From NCBI GenBank assembly GCA_963693285.1, contig OY848918.1:12708263-12772262 (forward strand): 64,000 bases of DNA, in the 5' to 3' direction. The notes under the pieces are model-generated. The model saw only the letters and a list, made by a program, of their open reading frames with translations, made no database searches and was not told the DNA's origin. The translations under genes and the position numbers were made by a program. The number at the start of each line of letters is the position of its first letter. The stretch's first letter is position 1. Below are positions 49,245 to 64,000 of the stretch, in pieces. This DNA comes from Xestospongia muta (taxonomy: Eukaryota; Porifera; Demospongiae; Haplosclerida; Petrosiidae).

Positions 49245-50179
49245 ATGACTTCTAAAAAGGTTTTTATATTTTTAATTATGTTTACGATAATTGTAGTCTT
49301 TTTATTACCAAGTTATTCATCAATTCAAGACGGGACGATTACGATGAGTCGTCCGTTTAATCTATGGTTTAACAAGAATTCTGTTAAGAATATAGCTAAA
49401 TCGCTACTTATAGTAACAGGAGCGTCTTCTGACCACTTTCAAGAACTTTTGACTATGATTGGCTCTTTCCAACAATATCACAACAAAACAAAAATCTTTG
49501 TATTCAACTTGGGACTGACTAAAGATGAAATCAGTAAGATCAACATGATCAAGAATGTTAAATTGAAAGATTATAATTTCTCTGAAAACCCTTACTTTGC
49601 TGATGCACCTAGTTTGGGTGGCTACACTTTTAAAGTTCATATTATAAACAAAATGTCTAAAAATTACAATGTGATTCTTTGGGCTGACACAAGTACCCGA
49701 ATATTGAAACCACTATCCAAAAGCCTCTTGAAAAGACTTTTAGAACTCCCAATTATTGCTGTATCTAAGCATAATGTTTCAGGTCGATCCATGGTTGCCT
49801 TTGCAAAGAATAGTACTGTGAAATATTTGAATATGAGTCGTGAAGATTGTCGGGGTGTCAATGGTTTCGCAGCGACTAGTCTTTTATTTAACTTCGCTAA
49901 TGTTACAGCACGCTTACTGTTAAAGAAATGGGTAAACTGTGCTTTACACAAGGAATGTATGGTTGGTGTTCCAATCCTTCGCTCAGATCTTAGTGGTTGT
50001 CAATGGAAACATAGTATATCTGATCTTTCAGATATGATCAAGTTGCAATAAATTTACTGGCTATTAAAATATTTGGTAAAACGTTAACTGAACAAATTGT
50101 CACTCCAGAAGCTGAGAAAACGTTTCGCATTGAGAGATGGGCAAACAAGAAGCTCAATAAGTATATCATGTGGAAATAA
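49245..50179 (+). CDS. DUF1647-like type II glycosyltransferase with one frameshift
   Basis: ATG at 49245 begins a membrane anchor (VFIFLIMFTIIVVFLLPSY) followed by a lumenal domain: LLIVTGASSDHFQELLTMIG, KIFVFNLGLT, APSLGGYTFK, VILWADTSTRILK, VNGFAATSLLF. This pattern matches the DUF1647 family of animal putative glycosyltransferases. The open frame stops at 50051, but the adjacent frame continues without a break from about 50024 as RYDQVAINLLAIKIFG to a stop at 50179; DQ-A-N is the expected conserved C-terminal helix. A one-base indel in TCTGATCTTTCAG (50019-50031) therefore splits the gene, either a true mutation or a sequencing error. The intact protein would be about 311 residues. No intron is seen. 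Confidence 0.7.
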
Positions 50180-51177
50180 AGGAGAGCAAGTTGATAACTT
50201 ACCATAAAACTCAAAATACATATAGTATTTACTAGTAGTCTTTTTTATAATAATTGTTAAAATGTTATTGAGTGAAAGTAAAAGAAATGTATATATACTA
50301 CATTCAACTACACTATGTTAACAACTATTTTGTATTTTACACGTATGAGTTGGTATGGAATCTAGAACTTCTGTGAAATACACGGTGTATAATTTGTTAT
50401 TCTGTCAACATACAACATACCAATTATATAGTGTGTACTTTACAAAAAATTATATTCAATAGCAATCCATTCATGTAATGTACAAATTAGTTGTTAAAAT
50501 GACATTAATTTTTACAATGTAACTAACTTTGTCATTTGAAATAACATCTGCTCATGGCTCCAATTGAAGCCATGAACAAGAGATTATTTTTTAGCTTCTA
50601 CTCTGAAAAAAGCATTTTGTCATTTTAACTGAGGTCTTCATTATCACAGTCTCATCACTATGATGTGACCCATTCTAAGTTGCTACAAGTCCAAAACTAG
50701 TGTAACTAATGACATAAAGCAAAGAGTACTTTTGGCTTCTAGTTGCCTTTATACATATTGTGTTAAACCATTTTTAACCTCGCTGCACAACAGTAGTATC
50801 AAGAATATTGCCAAGGAAAACGAAAGCTTAAAACTCGTAAAAGAATTTTCAGGCTGCAGAGGTCAAGGTGCCGTTTCTCGAAAAGTAAAAAATTTTATGT
50901 GGAGATTTTTTAGTATGTCGTAGACAATCTTAAAGGAATACGCATCAGCAAGACAGAAGGCTGAAAAGTGTTTTCAAGATCGTACATGGACTTGGAGCGA
51001 AGTGACGCATTTAGGAAACGTCTCAAAGCACTGAAAAAACTGCTACGTACTATTAGATAATATATTGATTTATATTTGTACTACGGGATGTTCCCAAAGA
51101 AAATTTCATCTTCAAGTTACAGTAAATGTTGTATATGAAATATCAATAAATGGGACCATGCACACCTTCTAGAACGT
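50180..51177. other. Non-coding stretch
   Basis: AT-rich 3' flank of the glycosyltransferase. One short open stretch (50732-50923) has no recognisable domain and no supported splice context. Nothing else is supported. Confidence 0.4.
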
Positions 51178-51948
51178 TAATAAATTCGGAGTGGCTCCTG
51201 CCACCGAAAATTCCGTGGCACGTAAAGCCACTAATTTACTTGTGCCACCGATCGATGGCCCAAACAGCAACGAATTTGCTGCTGCCAACGATAAAAGTTA
51301 ATCGATTACAATGACTAACTTTGGTAGCCTGAGTTGACCATGGCCAACATTGGCAACTGTACTCATCCCTTTCTACACATTTAGCAAGATTGCTTCATAA
51401 ATAGTAGAGTAAAGGAACTCTATTTTTACTCAAATTCTCTCAGCATTATCTATGACCATGATGACTCAGTACTTTTACTAAGCAAAGTTGTTCCTTAAAA
51501 TAAAGAATATTTTCAAAGTGATATATGATAAGTAATAAATGGGATAATATATGTTCTTTTAAGAAAAATGTGTTTAAATGACTAAATACAAGTTGAGCAT
51601 AGTAAATGTTTCTGGCATAATTATGAAATGCATTTACAACACAACCAAGTATCATCTAACTCTGTACATGAGGTTATTCCAACACATACAAATGGTACCA
51701 TTCTGGCATTAGTCACATGCAACCATCTTGTCTCCTTGTTTTTCCAGGAAGTCGGCAAAAACAATATATCTTGAATGAAGTCATTATTGTCTTATATAAT
51801 GTATGCCTGGTTTTAACGGAAGAAAACACTATGAATTCTGTCTTCTGTAACCAGGAAAGAAAATGTGGTATCGTTTTTGGGACATCATACTGTATTTTAA
51901 CTGGGTCTTCTCCTTTTCATAGTCACAACAACTTCAATTGGCACAGAC

Positions 51949-52560
51949 ATGAAATACCAGATTTCAGCTGAGGATGTTAACAAGTACGTTCTCACTGTTA
52001 ATGAAAGCAATAGACATCAAGTCAATGTGATTGATAACACTTGTTTTTGTTCTTTCAAAAGGACTTTAATGATGCCATGCCGTCACGTGTTTACCCTACG
52101 TATCTATTTCAAAATGGCAGTATTCACTGAGGATATGGTTGCTACAAGATGGCTAGTCATACCAGACTTCAGTTGTTACTGATGATAGCAGTTACCACGA
52201 TTTGCATATGATATATATATGATATATACTTCATTCAGATTTTAAATGTGAAGCACTCACACTGGGTTTGTGCTTCCAATAAGCGTTGTAATGCTGGTGC
52301 CATCAAAATTTTTGATAGTTTAATGACAGGTGATCTACCTCTTTCTGCAAAAGAAGTTATTTTTGCCTTACTACACTACCAGAAGAAGAAAGTAACACTG
52401 ATCTTTCCAGGTGTTCAACAACAGTCAGATGGATATCAATTTGCGGTTTTTTCGCCTTAGCATAATGCTTAGCATACTGTGTACATACAGATCGAATGTT
52501 ATGTACATCAGGATTGTCAGTGTTAGCTAAATTTACAGTGGTAGTGAATTTTTCCATGAT
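51949..52560 (+). pseudogene. SWIM zinc finger and decayed Ulp1-like protease segment
   Basis: The first part reads DVNKYVLTVNESNRHQVNVI then CFCSFKRTLMMPCRH, a C-x-C-x8-C-x-H SWIM finger as found in Mutator-like and ZSWIM proteins. After a stop and gap (52180-52247) a second frame reads KHSHWVCAS, GAIKIFDSLMTGDL and GVQQQSDGYQFAVF, the arrangement of C48/Ulp1 cysteine proteases. The catalytic Cys expected at DCG or QCG is Phe (TTT) here. The tail needs a frame change and has a stop. Not functional. Confidence 0.65.
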
Positions 52561-52609
52561 GACACAAGATTGAATTCAAAGGCTGATATATCTGAAATCT
52601 AAGTAGGTT

Positions 52610-53400
52610 TTGAAAAATTTCTGTGAGATTAGATGATCTTTGTGTTAAATGTTTCAGTTTCTGATTATGAGATTCTAGCCAGTTGATAGTTGTGTATCAT
52701 TTCTTAATGTCACCTTTAGTGCTTTAAGAAGAAGCTGTGCATCTTTAGATTTGCCACCTGTCTCATTTTTCATCCTCGTCTTTAAATTATGAATATCTTT
52801 CAAAGTTACAAACTTTCAATACTTCTTTTCAATCACCTCTTTTACATGTTTTGTGTTTGGTTGTAAACGTAAAACTTCTTTTACAGCAAGGACAGTCTCA
52901 CCATTCAGTTTTTGATTAGATGGATTATGCGCCATGAGATCAGAACCAATATGATGATTATGTTTAAAATTGCTAACTTCGACAACAATTTTTTTAAAAA
53001 CCCTATAAATAAGAATAAATAAAATAAGAATGTGGTATAATTCAGTAGATAAAAAACAATCAAATAATGTATGGTGCTAACTCTACAAAATTAATATTGA
53101 CTTACTTGTCATATGACAAAGTCAGCATTGCCTGGTAACCTTTACTGAATCATCGAAGGCTTTTATGAATACTCTTCCCACGACTAAGTCTAGGTTCACC
53201 ATAATGTACACAGCGAACACTGTAATAAGTGTAAGGAATCTTTGTGCAATCAACAGCTGGAGATGAGTTTGATACATTTATCAACCTCTTGTTATAGTGC
53301 TCCACCTTTTCACTGTTATAAACACGAAAAGGGTGATTTTGTCCCTTCTTCGATCTCTCTAAGTCGCACAATAAGTCCTTGAAGTCATCAAAGCACGTAA
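52610..53400 (-). pseudogene. N-terminal FAR1/ZSWIM3-like transposase segment
   Basis: Reading leftward: CDLERSKKGQNHPFRVYNSE and TYYSVRCVHYGEPRLSRG (53370-53160), an intron-like gap with stops, then KKIVVEVSNFKHNHHIGSD (about 52990-52930) with the HNH zinc-ligand motif, NGETVLAVKEVLRLQPNTKH, and after an in-frame TGA KFVTLKDIHNLKTRM. These are the conserved blocks of the N-terminal part of ZSWIM3-like/Mutator-like proteins. Orientation is opposite to the SWIM part, and the frame is interrupted. Confidence 0.6.
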
Positions 53401-53689
53401 AACACTAAACAATTTCTTAACAGCTGTCAATCTGCTTGTCGAAGGTGTGGTTTATAGGTGGAGACTTCTGAACGGTGGCCGATCGGTGGCAGTAGCATTT
53501 TAGTTGTTCATCGTGCCACCGATCAGTGCCACGAGCAAATTAGTGGCTCTACGCGCCACCGAATTTTCGGTGGCAGGAGCATCAGCCTAATAAATTTCTT
53601 GCAATGCTACCTAGCAACATCATAGCTGGGCCTAAGCTGGCATAGCATTTATAAATAACATAGAAACTGCAGCGAGGTTCAGCACTTTA

Positions 53690-53840
53690 GTGCCTTTCAT
53701 TTTTGTTTTCATTTTAATTTTATACACAAGATGGAGTTTATGTTGCAAATCAGGAGAAGAAATGGCACTAATGCACAGACCTGAAAATAAACATGATAAA
53801 GGTTGTGGTTTTAAATTTATATATAAACAATATATCAAGG
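53690..53840 (+). pseudogene. Stray Fringe exon 3 fragment
   Basis: Matches the end of intron 2, exon 3 ([20 protein letters not shown]) and the start of intron 3. The acceptor AG (53729-53730) is intact, but the exon end ATTATGAGTATGT is altered to GATAAAGG, removing the donor. Adjacent exons 2 and 4 are absent. Confidence 0.8.
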
Positions 53841-54009
53841 AATTCTTGTATTAGTCAGTGTACTAGATACATAACCTATTGGTCTTTCTGACCAATCCTC
53901 CATCACTTGGGGTGGTTCTTGGTGTAACTTGACTATGATGACATCATAATTAAATGACACATCTGATGTCATCATATTGATGACATCACATAAACCCTAA
54001 ACCAAACCT

Positions 54010-55181
54010 AATTTATTAACTCTATTACTTTAATTTTATCAGTGGTTGGGTATAAGCCATCTTTCTGTATAATATTAACCTAAATATTCAACCTTAAACA
54101 TAAACATAAAAACAAATTTTGTTTTTGTTCAGTTTAAGTCTTGCTTTTCGAACCTTACCCATTGCTTTACTGAGGTTTTTCGCTTTTTTGTCAGCGTTAT
54201 CTACTCCATTAGCTAAGAAATAATATTCGACTCTCTTAACCTACGCTCTCCAGTTCTCAACAGCTGAGTTGAACATCCATAGGCTTGCTTACAGCTTAGC
54301 CATAGCCTCGAAGTAAAACGTCACCAATATAAACCCCGCCTATTGTTCCTGGTTTTCTTATATCTTGTTGATTAAATTTAGCTAGTAATTGGTGTAGTGT
54401 TGTGTTAAAGGCATCATAGCTAAATTGACTTCTCGAGAGGAATAGTGTTTTACAAGCAGAGAAGTTAATGCTAGTGATAAGACTCACTCGGGTATGTTAA
54501 ACAACTTTATTGTACCAGTAACCGCCAATTTGTCATAATTTATTATAAATACTAGTCAATGTGTTTTTATAGTACCATAACTCCCTTATCAGCCAGATGA
54601 TAGTACTTATATAAGCTGGATAGCCAAAATTGTTCATTATAATTTATATATTAGTCGAAATGTATAACAGGAAAATTGTAAAGTATAATCATAATCCCAA
54701 GTGTGACTGAACCACATATACATAACTAAGGAAAAGTTTGATACTCTGTTCAGATTATTTGCCTCATGCAAAGACGCTATGCAATAACTATAAAAATCAT
54801 AAATAACGCCATTGAGAATTGTCCCTAGTAAATAATAATAAACAGCCTCCTCCCTCTGAACCTTAAATCTTAACTCTAAACTGACAGGATTACTTAGCCT
54901 TTAGAAAGATACATATAATAATAAAATATAATGTCCAAAAAAATTGCCTGAGATCTGGCGCAGAAACATCTGTACACAATTACCATCAAGAACCAATAAA
55001 TGAACTTGACAAGAGTTATTTATAAGTAAAAATGAATAATATAGCAAAATATTTAGAGATAGTGATGACAGATTAAGATACTAAAATCTAATTTGTTGTA
55101 ATTATACAATAAAGATTAATGTCAAAACAATTATCTTTTGGGAATTATTTTAACTTTAATTATTTTCTTAAACTCAGAGTT
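54010..55181. repeat. Upstream unit of Fringe gene E
   Basis: Starts near GGGTATAAGCCATCTTTC and follows the same order as the other units: the conserved open-frame block at 54296-54487, then the promoter-side block at about 54790-54990, then gene E. An extra ~80 bases at 54205-54290 are not present in other units. Confidence 0.7.
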
Positions 55182-58503
<3,322 letters not shown>

Positions 58504-58614
58504 AAAGCAATTCTTTTTGTTGAAAGATTTTCGTATGCATACACATTATTAATTTGAACAATATAACTTTACACATGTACTTCAACAAGTTATTAGACTA
58601 TTATATGTAATATT

Positions 58615-58909
58615 GTATACCGGGATTTATTGGCGACAATAAAATTTGGCAGAATTGTGAAATTTTATAATTGGCAAGATTAAATTTGACGAATTTAACA
58701 TATGTTTTGTTACCACACTCACTTTAATGAAATAAAATGGAGTTCAGGCTTAATTCTATTGTTAGAGGCTACCATGTGTACTAAAGTGTATGGAATGTTA
58801 TTGATAAAATTGTGGGCGTGGGGACTACAAATTTTGACTGTTATTTTAATTTGACGATTTTTTGAAATTCGCCAAATTTTATCGGCCGCCAATAAATCCC
58901 GATATACGG
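58615..58909. mobile_element. MITE, family 2, downstream of Fringe gene E
   Basis: Left end TATACCGGGATTTATTGGCG and right end (reverse complement) TATATCGGGATTTATTGGCG form inverted repeats that continue for about 40 bp through AAAATTTGGC. About 295 bp, no coding capacity. A right half also lies at 46180-46308 behind gene D. Confidence 0.7.
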
Positions 58910-59146
58910 TATAATAGTTTTAGCAGACCTTATAAAATTATTATTCATAACTTTGTTGTGGTGAGCCAAACTACCTAACTCAACTCACCATGTTGGGTAT
59001 CCTACTTAGTATCCAGGATTCCTAGCTAGAGCTAAACTACTGCTCTGACTGCTTGGTATAAGCAACACTCACTAGTTATGCTTAATGAACAATAACCCTC
59101 AGATAAAGTAATCATGGCTGGAGTGTTGCCCCTCTATTCAAAGCAG

Positions 59147-59173
59147 TGATATATACATACATACATACATACA

Positions 59174-59236
<63 letters not shown>
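59147..59236. repeat. (ATAC)n-(AT)n microsatellite
   Basis: About twelve ATAC units followed by about 17 AT units, in the duplicated downstream flank. The equivalent site behind gene D (46530) has only a few units, so it expanded after duplication. Confidence 0.9.
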
Positions 59237-59240
<4 letters not shown>

Positions 59241-59607
59241 CTTACTGAAGTGTTTATAGCAAGAATTATACCACTATCACAACATTATTATTGGTATGTG
59301 AGTAACAAACATCCTTAAAAATGATTATTACATAATATCTTTGAATAATACTTGGAGTAAAGATAAAGGAATTGAGATGTGTAGTATATATTAACATGTC
59401 AATAACATATGCTGTCAGCTCAGAAAAATAGCTTTGAAAATTTATACATATACAGAGGTATATAAAAATTCGGAATCACTTTTGCATTTGAACTCAGACC
59501 ATATTTTCATGCACTCAATTGCAGCTGTTTTATGCTTTATGGACCAATGAAAATAAGCCTCTGCTGAAACCAGAGAAGGATACCCATGAATCAAGACTAG
59601 AAAAGAG

Positions 59608-60529
59608 TGTGTGTCATACTTTGTGTGAAAGAATGTAATTACTAAAATACCTCAATGAAGCTAACCATTCATGAAGTACCCGTGTAGCATAAGTAACATC
59701 TCTTATCTCAATTAAGTCTGATGTGTAACCAGCCTAATGTTTAGCCTGGTTAAGGACAGAATGACTGTTAGCTGTCACATAAAAATTATATACTGCTATA
59801 CAGTGTGTCTTAAATGGCATTAACCCAGGATTAATTGAATGATTGAATACTTGAAAGATTATTTATTTATTGGCTACTTATGTATAGATCTGTGTATTCA
59901 TCCCTCCTTACCTTGTTGTTTCCTTTTGACACAGTCATTCCTATATTTTTTAAATTTTTAAATGTTTGTAATTACTTGTTTTGTTACTTTTTTTGAACAC
60001 ACGTGTATCATATGAACAAATACAGAAGAGATAGAGGGAATCAATTATCAGGTTTTTATTGTAATAATAATCTTACATATTTGATATATATTATTATATA
60101 TATAAATATATATATATATATAATATTTTTTAGAAATAAATGGGTATGTTAATGTTAATAGAATAGCAGGCTTTTTTAGTTATGTTAACGATATCTATTG
60201 CATTTGTAGAATAACATGGTATTTTTAAAATGAATGTACTCAATCAATGGATACAATATATATTAATAGTCTGTATATGGTGTTGTTGTTTAGCTGAGAA
60301 TGTACAGATGAGATGAATGTGTCTTTATATGTTGTAGCCGAGCACGAGGTGAAAACAAACCTTGACAGAACTTTTTGACAATAGAATTAACTGAACTAAC
60401 GGAACTAAAACTAAAATTGTTTTATAGTACTATATATACATATATATACAAAAGGTTTCACCAGAAATTAAATAAAAAAGGCCTAACAGAAATAATAACT
60501 CAAAGTGAATATTTGTACAGTTTACCACA
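59608..60529 (-). mobile_element. Possible LTR, with copy-specific 845-bp segment
   Basis: On the minus strand a purine-rich stretch (GTGCGAGAGAG) precedes TGTGGTAAACTG, and 922 bases later the segment ends in ACACACA. This is LTR-like (TG...CA after a polypurine tract) and follows a retroelement pol tail. 845 of these bases are missing behind gene D, where only the first ~70 remain. A second LTR was not found, so the call is weak. Confidence 0.35.
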
Positions 60530-60544
60530 CTCTCTCGCACCTAG

Positions 60545-60776
60545 CTAAGAAACACATGGACCATATCTATCAACAGCTCTACGAACTTCAGACAAACGAT
60601 GTACTGCCTAAGATTGAGCAGATGGAGAGTTGGTAGATAAAGTATTTGTAGGAGTAAATGTAATATTAGTATCAACAGATGACAGAAAAGTCCAATTATC
60701 CAAATCATTATCAGTAACAGTATCTTCATTAGTATTTAAGTGTCCATAACGTGTACGCAACTGGTCAATGTGATGT
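60545..60776 (-). pseudogene. 3' end of a Gypsy-like pol gene
   Basis: A minus-strand frame reads HIDQLRTRYGHL, then a Ser/Thr/Asn-rich stretch (TNEDTVTDNDLDNWTF), one TAG, and RLSEVRRAVDRYGP before the stop at about 60553. Ty3/Gypsy polyproteins typically finish with an H-x-DQLR motif after the integrase chromodomain-like region and an R-R-x-x-DRYG tail. Only this tail is left. It lies immediately upstream of the LTR-like TGTGGTAAAC start. Confidence 0.5.
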
Positions 60777-60777
60777 C

Positions 60778-61960
60778 ACACAAGTGCTCTTTTGAGAAGT
60801 CATTCCATAAACTGTCAATTCCATAGTAAAAAAATAGTATATTTGTTAATCCTTTTATATATTTTTGATAGTCATACATCCATGTACTGTAAATTGTACT
60901 GTGAATTGATTTAATCAACCAATCTATTTAATAATGATATACATTTCTTGAAATATTTATCTCAATTATTACATCACTATTCCTATTATGCTACTAATAG
61001 CTAGAACACTAGGTATTGGATATGACTACTAACTACTCATGTATGCATTATAGTCCATGGACTTGTGCTAAAAGTAAGAGTAAACCTACAATGATGTTTC
61101 AACTTTCAGTGAAAGATATACAACACATCAAAGTCATAGATTGTCCGAGTAAATTTATTATTATATTATATTTTTTGTTACAATAAAAGAGAGTTGTAGC
61201 CTTTTAGGGTCAAGATATGCATGTGGTGGTCACTTTAAATATAAAGTACTATATGCCTTGTGTTCATTTCACAAAATATACATTCATATATTATTTTCAC
61301 AAAATTGTACATTGATTCAATCAGAACATCTTGGAATTACTTTGTTTTGTCAGAACTATTTCTTGGAACACACTTGTCTAATTATATAGCAGTACCTTTC
61401 GATTGATTTCATATATTAATAAGACATTAATTTAGCTTACAACATAGTTTAATAGGCTTAAATAAAGTGATGATTAGGGTTATTCTTAATGATTAACTCA
61501 CGTTCAGTTTATGTCATTACACTTAAACAATGATCATTTACTTTGTATATAATGCATGATGATAAGACACTGAGACATAGTAAACATTTAACATTGTTTT
61601 TACTACGATATTAAATGTCCTTAACAAAAAATACTTTGTGACACTCTCTAAGCATAACTGAATAATTTCCCTAATATTAAAATCACAAAGCAAACTAGAA
61701 GCACTGTGAACCAATACAAATGACAGGAACCATAGTTACACTATATGTATATTTCTTTGTAAAATTATTGATAATATTGACACTCAAATATGGAAAATCT
61801 GAGAAAGTGTAACACGTCTTATGATAAAATGTACTTTATTGAATATAAATTAATTACTGAGTTGTTAACCACGCTAATACTATTCTTAGAAGACATTATA
61901 TGAACTGTCAACGTAATAATAATTTGTTAACACATTACACACTTGACAAAGCTATGAAGA
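60778..61960. other. AT-rich DNA without recognised gene
   Basis: 60778-60890 is a diverged copy of the minisatellite unit found at 62391-62490. The remaining sequence shows no coding exon or element that I can support. Confidence 0.45.
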
Positions 61961-61974
61961 TTTGGTTGATGTCT

Positions 61975-62490
61975 CCTTATACAATTTTTAATGACTATGG
62001 ATTCTCAATACTTAATTTTTACGGACTATGCATTATTAATATTTAATTTGTATGAGCTATTGATTCTGTTATGTCTTATTTCTTAATTTTTATGGACTAT
62101 TAATCTGTGAGTGTGGGCACTCACTGTAATAAAATGTTACTTACTACACAAATGTTCTTCCGAGAAGACATTGCATGGACTGTCAATTCTGTTATGTCTC
62201 ATTCCTTAATTTTTATGGACTATGAATCTGTGAGTATGGGCACTCACTGTAATAAAATGTTACTTACTACACAAATGTTCTTCTGAGAAGTCATTGCATG
62301 GACTGTCAATTTTGTATATCTCATTCCTTAATTTTTATGGACTATGAATTTGTAAATGTGGGCACTCACTGTACTAAAATATTACATACTACACAAGTGC
62401 TCTTCTGAGAAGACATTACATGGACTGTCAATTCCATAGTGAACAAAACAGTACACTTTGTTAATATATTTGGTAGTCATGCATGCATGT
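61975..62490. repeat. ~120-bp tandem minisatellite
   Basis: About four units, each containing TTTTTATGGACTAT, GGGCACTCACTGTA, ACTACACAA-TGTTCTTC and GGACTGTCAATT, start near 61975, 62080, 62200 and 62320; the last is partial. Divergence is about 5-15 percent by eye. A fifth relative lies at 60778. Confidence 0.75.
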
Positions 62491-63138
62491 AAGATATCCT
62501 TCAAAATGATTATTACATGTAGTAATAGTGGTATAGTTTACTCTTTATAATGAATCAGATGTTAGATATCATATTTTGAAGTACAACGTCAGCCTTATTT
62601 TATTTAAACACTTCGTAATGACAATTTGAAGTCACACCCATAATTAATGAAACCGCATGGTGGTTAAAATGGCAATCGCATGATACTGATACTCCTATCT
62701 CTTGTCCTGTCTCTCATGCTGAAGCAATAAACATGCTTGACAAGTCCTTAGTTTGGCTTCAGCATCAACCTGAGGCTTCCTCTTATAACATAAGTGTTTT
62801 GTTTTCGCTAAAAGAACTAGCAGCTAGAATGAGGCTATCTGGACTTAAGCAAACAACCATTACTTCATTTTTTATTCAGTGAACGTATAAGTGTAACCCG
62901 TAATTACATGTTTGTGTTTATTTCACTTATTTGAACAATTTCACTCATAGTTCAGATAACCAAGGATGCACTGTACTTTAGTTATACTACTTCTTGGAAC
63001 ACATATAATTAAATTGTCTGGCTTTTGATTGATTAATTAGTTTTTAACAGATCATTAAGTAAAATTATTTGATTGTGTCTTTAGATTACATATTGTAGAA
63101 TTAAATTAAAATTATGTTTATAGACTTCCTGTCACTAA

Positions 63139-63340
63139 ATGGGATTGGCCATTAATAGAATCAGAATGACCAGTCTATTTAAGGATGTGGAATTGCAAGT
63201 AGTCATCAATGCATGGTTTTCATGCAGTCTGAAAAAAGCCTTATATCTAAACGATATACATTGGCAATATGAAGCACATAGTCTTTCTTTTATTCCTGAT
63301 ATTACTGATGTCTGCACAGATAAACAAGTGTGGTATGTAT
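63139..63340 (+). pseudogene. Possible mariner-like transposase C-terminal remnant
   Basis: The frame reads LFKDVELQVVINAWFSCSLK then ALYLNDIHWQYEA, resembling the end of mariner transposases (a V-x-x-WF-x-S ... FY-x-x-GIH-x-L pattern). The catalytic region is absent. The similarity is judged by eye and weak. Confidence 0.35.
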
Positions 63341-63884
63341 TTTTGTTATCATTAAAGTTGTCTGTGAATGTTTTACTTTTGATTGTAGCTGCTCAGTATG
63401 ACAATTTCCTTTTTAATAATGATGATCCTCCAGACACTCAAGCCATTGAAGGTATTTGTTCCTTAAAATCTCTAAATATAATATATCAACACTGTATTTT
63501 AATAAAGTTAAGGTTTTTACTGACCTTGACTCGCTTTCACCTTTAATAGAGTAGTAGACATTCTGCGTGTGGTGATATATTTAAGATTATTAAGCACATC
63601 CCCCAGACGTTCACTTTCTTAAATACGAGGAAGTATGTCTGGTGACTTTAGTCTCGTTACTTGGATTTGACCACTAAGATGACGTCAGTGAAACGTGTTA
63701 TTACAAGACGAAAAGAAAGCTGGTCGCGATTACAAGTTGTGCACTAAAAGGAACTCCAGTCTTCGTTACAAAGAATATTAGAAAATAATGCCTTAGCATC
63801 AAAACGAAACTAAATAAAACAAACTGTAACGTAGATGTCTATACATATATACTAAAAATTCAAAAACAACTTTCTCTTGATTAG

Positions 63885-63888
<4 letters not shown>

Positions 63889-63930
<42 letters not shown>
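63889..63930. repeat. (TA)n microsatellite
   Basis: A pure AT dinucleotide run of about 21 units near the right edge of the window. Confidence 0.95.
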
Positions 63931-63932
<2 letters not shown>

Positions 63933-64000
63933 TAATTACGAGTCTAGAAAATTGATTGCTAGTGAAATAAAAAAATTTTATTTTTCGAGAAACGGCACTT

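Larger units (their letters stand above)
51187..53587. mobile_element. Mutator-like DNA transposon with 9-bp target duplication
   Basis: Ends are inverted over about 100 bp (GCTCCTGCCACCGAAAATTC at the left; the reverse complement at the right). The 9-bp direct repeat TAATAAATT flanks the element at 51178-51186 and 53588-53596. A 9-bp duplication is typical of Mutator-like elements. Inside are fragments of a FAR1/ZSWIM-like transposase: an N-terminal part on the minus strand and a SWIM plus Ulp1-like part on the plus strand. The catalytic middle is missing, so it is not autonomous. Confidence 0.8.

Noticed and set aside
50732..50923. 63-codon plus-strand frame
   Set aside because: No ATG at its start that fits a known family, no domain and no splice context.
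59145..59236. Evenly spaced repeats considered as a CRISPR-like array
   Set aside because: Simple ATAC and AT microsatellite without spacers; the genome is eukaryotic.

Overview
The window is AT-rich nuclear DNA from a compact metazoan genome, most likely a demosponge (Amphimedon-like). The reasons are: many short introns with GT-AG ends; abundant CT, GA, CA and TA microsatellites; decayed hAT, pogo and Mutator-like elements; a nucleoplasmin/nucleophosmin gene; an array of Fringe-type glycosyltransferases; and a long intronless gene combining a beta-helix ectodomain with many membrane segments. The species assignment is inference. No tRNA, rRNA or CRISPR was recognised.

Layout. 0-4.7 kb: a minus-strand nucleophosmin-family gene whose 3' end lies beyond the left edge. 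6.1-9.8 kb: Fringe-like gene A (minus). 10.8-12.5 kb: a 1.67-kb insertion flanked by TTAA, with two 500-bp inverted arms and a three-exon gene for a P2X7-C-terminal-like zinc-binding protein. 13.4-14.8 kb: an intronless B12-binding/radical SAM protein of bacterial type. 16.0-20.2 kb: an intronless 1393-residue beta-helix plus multi-TM protein. 21.8-24.3 kb: a broken hAT (ZMYM1-like) transposase.

From 24.4 to 58.5 kb is a segmentally duplicated Fringe array: genes B, C, D and E, all on the plus strand and all with the same nine-exon structure as gene A. Each is preceded by a conserved upstream block. Two further copies of that block at 24.5-27.4 kb have no gene. Interspersed are a truncated 3' copy of the beta-helix/TM gene (32.7 kb), two stray Fringe exon fragments, a pogo/Tigger pseudogene (47.1-48.3 kb), a DUF1647-like glycosyltransferase with one frameshift (49.2-50.2 kb), a Mutator-like element with 9-bp target duplications and an internally inverted transposase (51.2-53.6 kb), and several MITEs. 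From 58.5 kb to the end lie the duplicated downstream flank of the array, a retroelement pol tail, a ~120-bp minisatellite and a probable mariner remnant.

The five Fringe paralogues are predicted type II Golgi GT31 enzymes. They differ mainly in the stem region and the last residues. The array looks recently and repeatedly duplicated: introns, flanks and some MITEs are shared between copies, which allows insertions to be polarised against paralogous empty sites.
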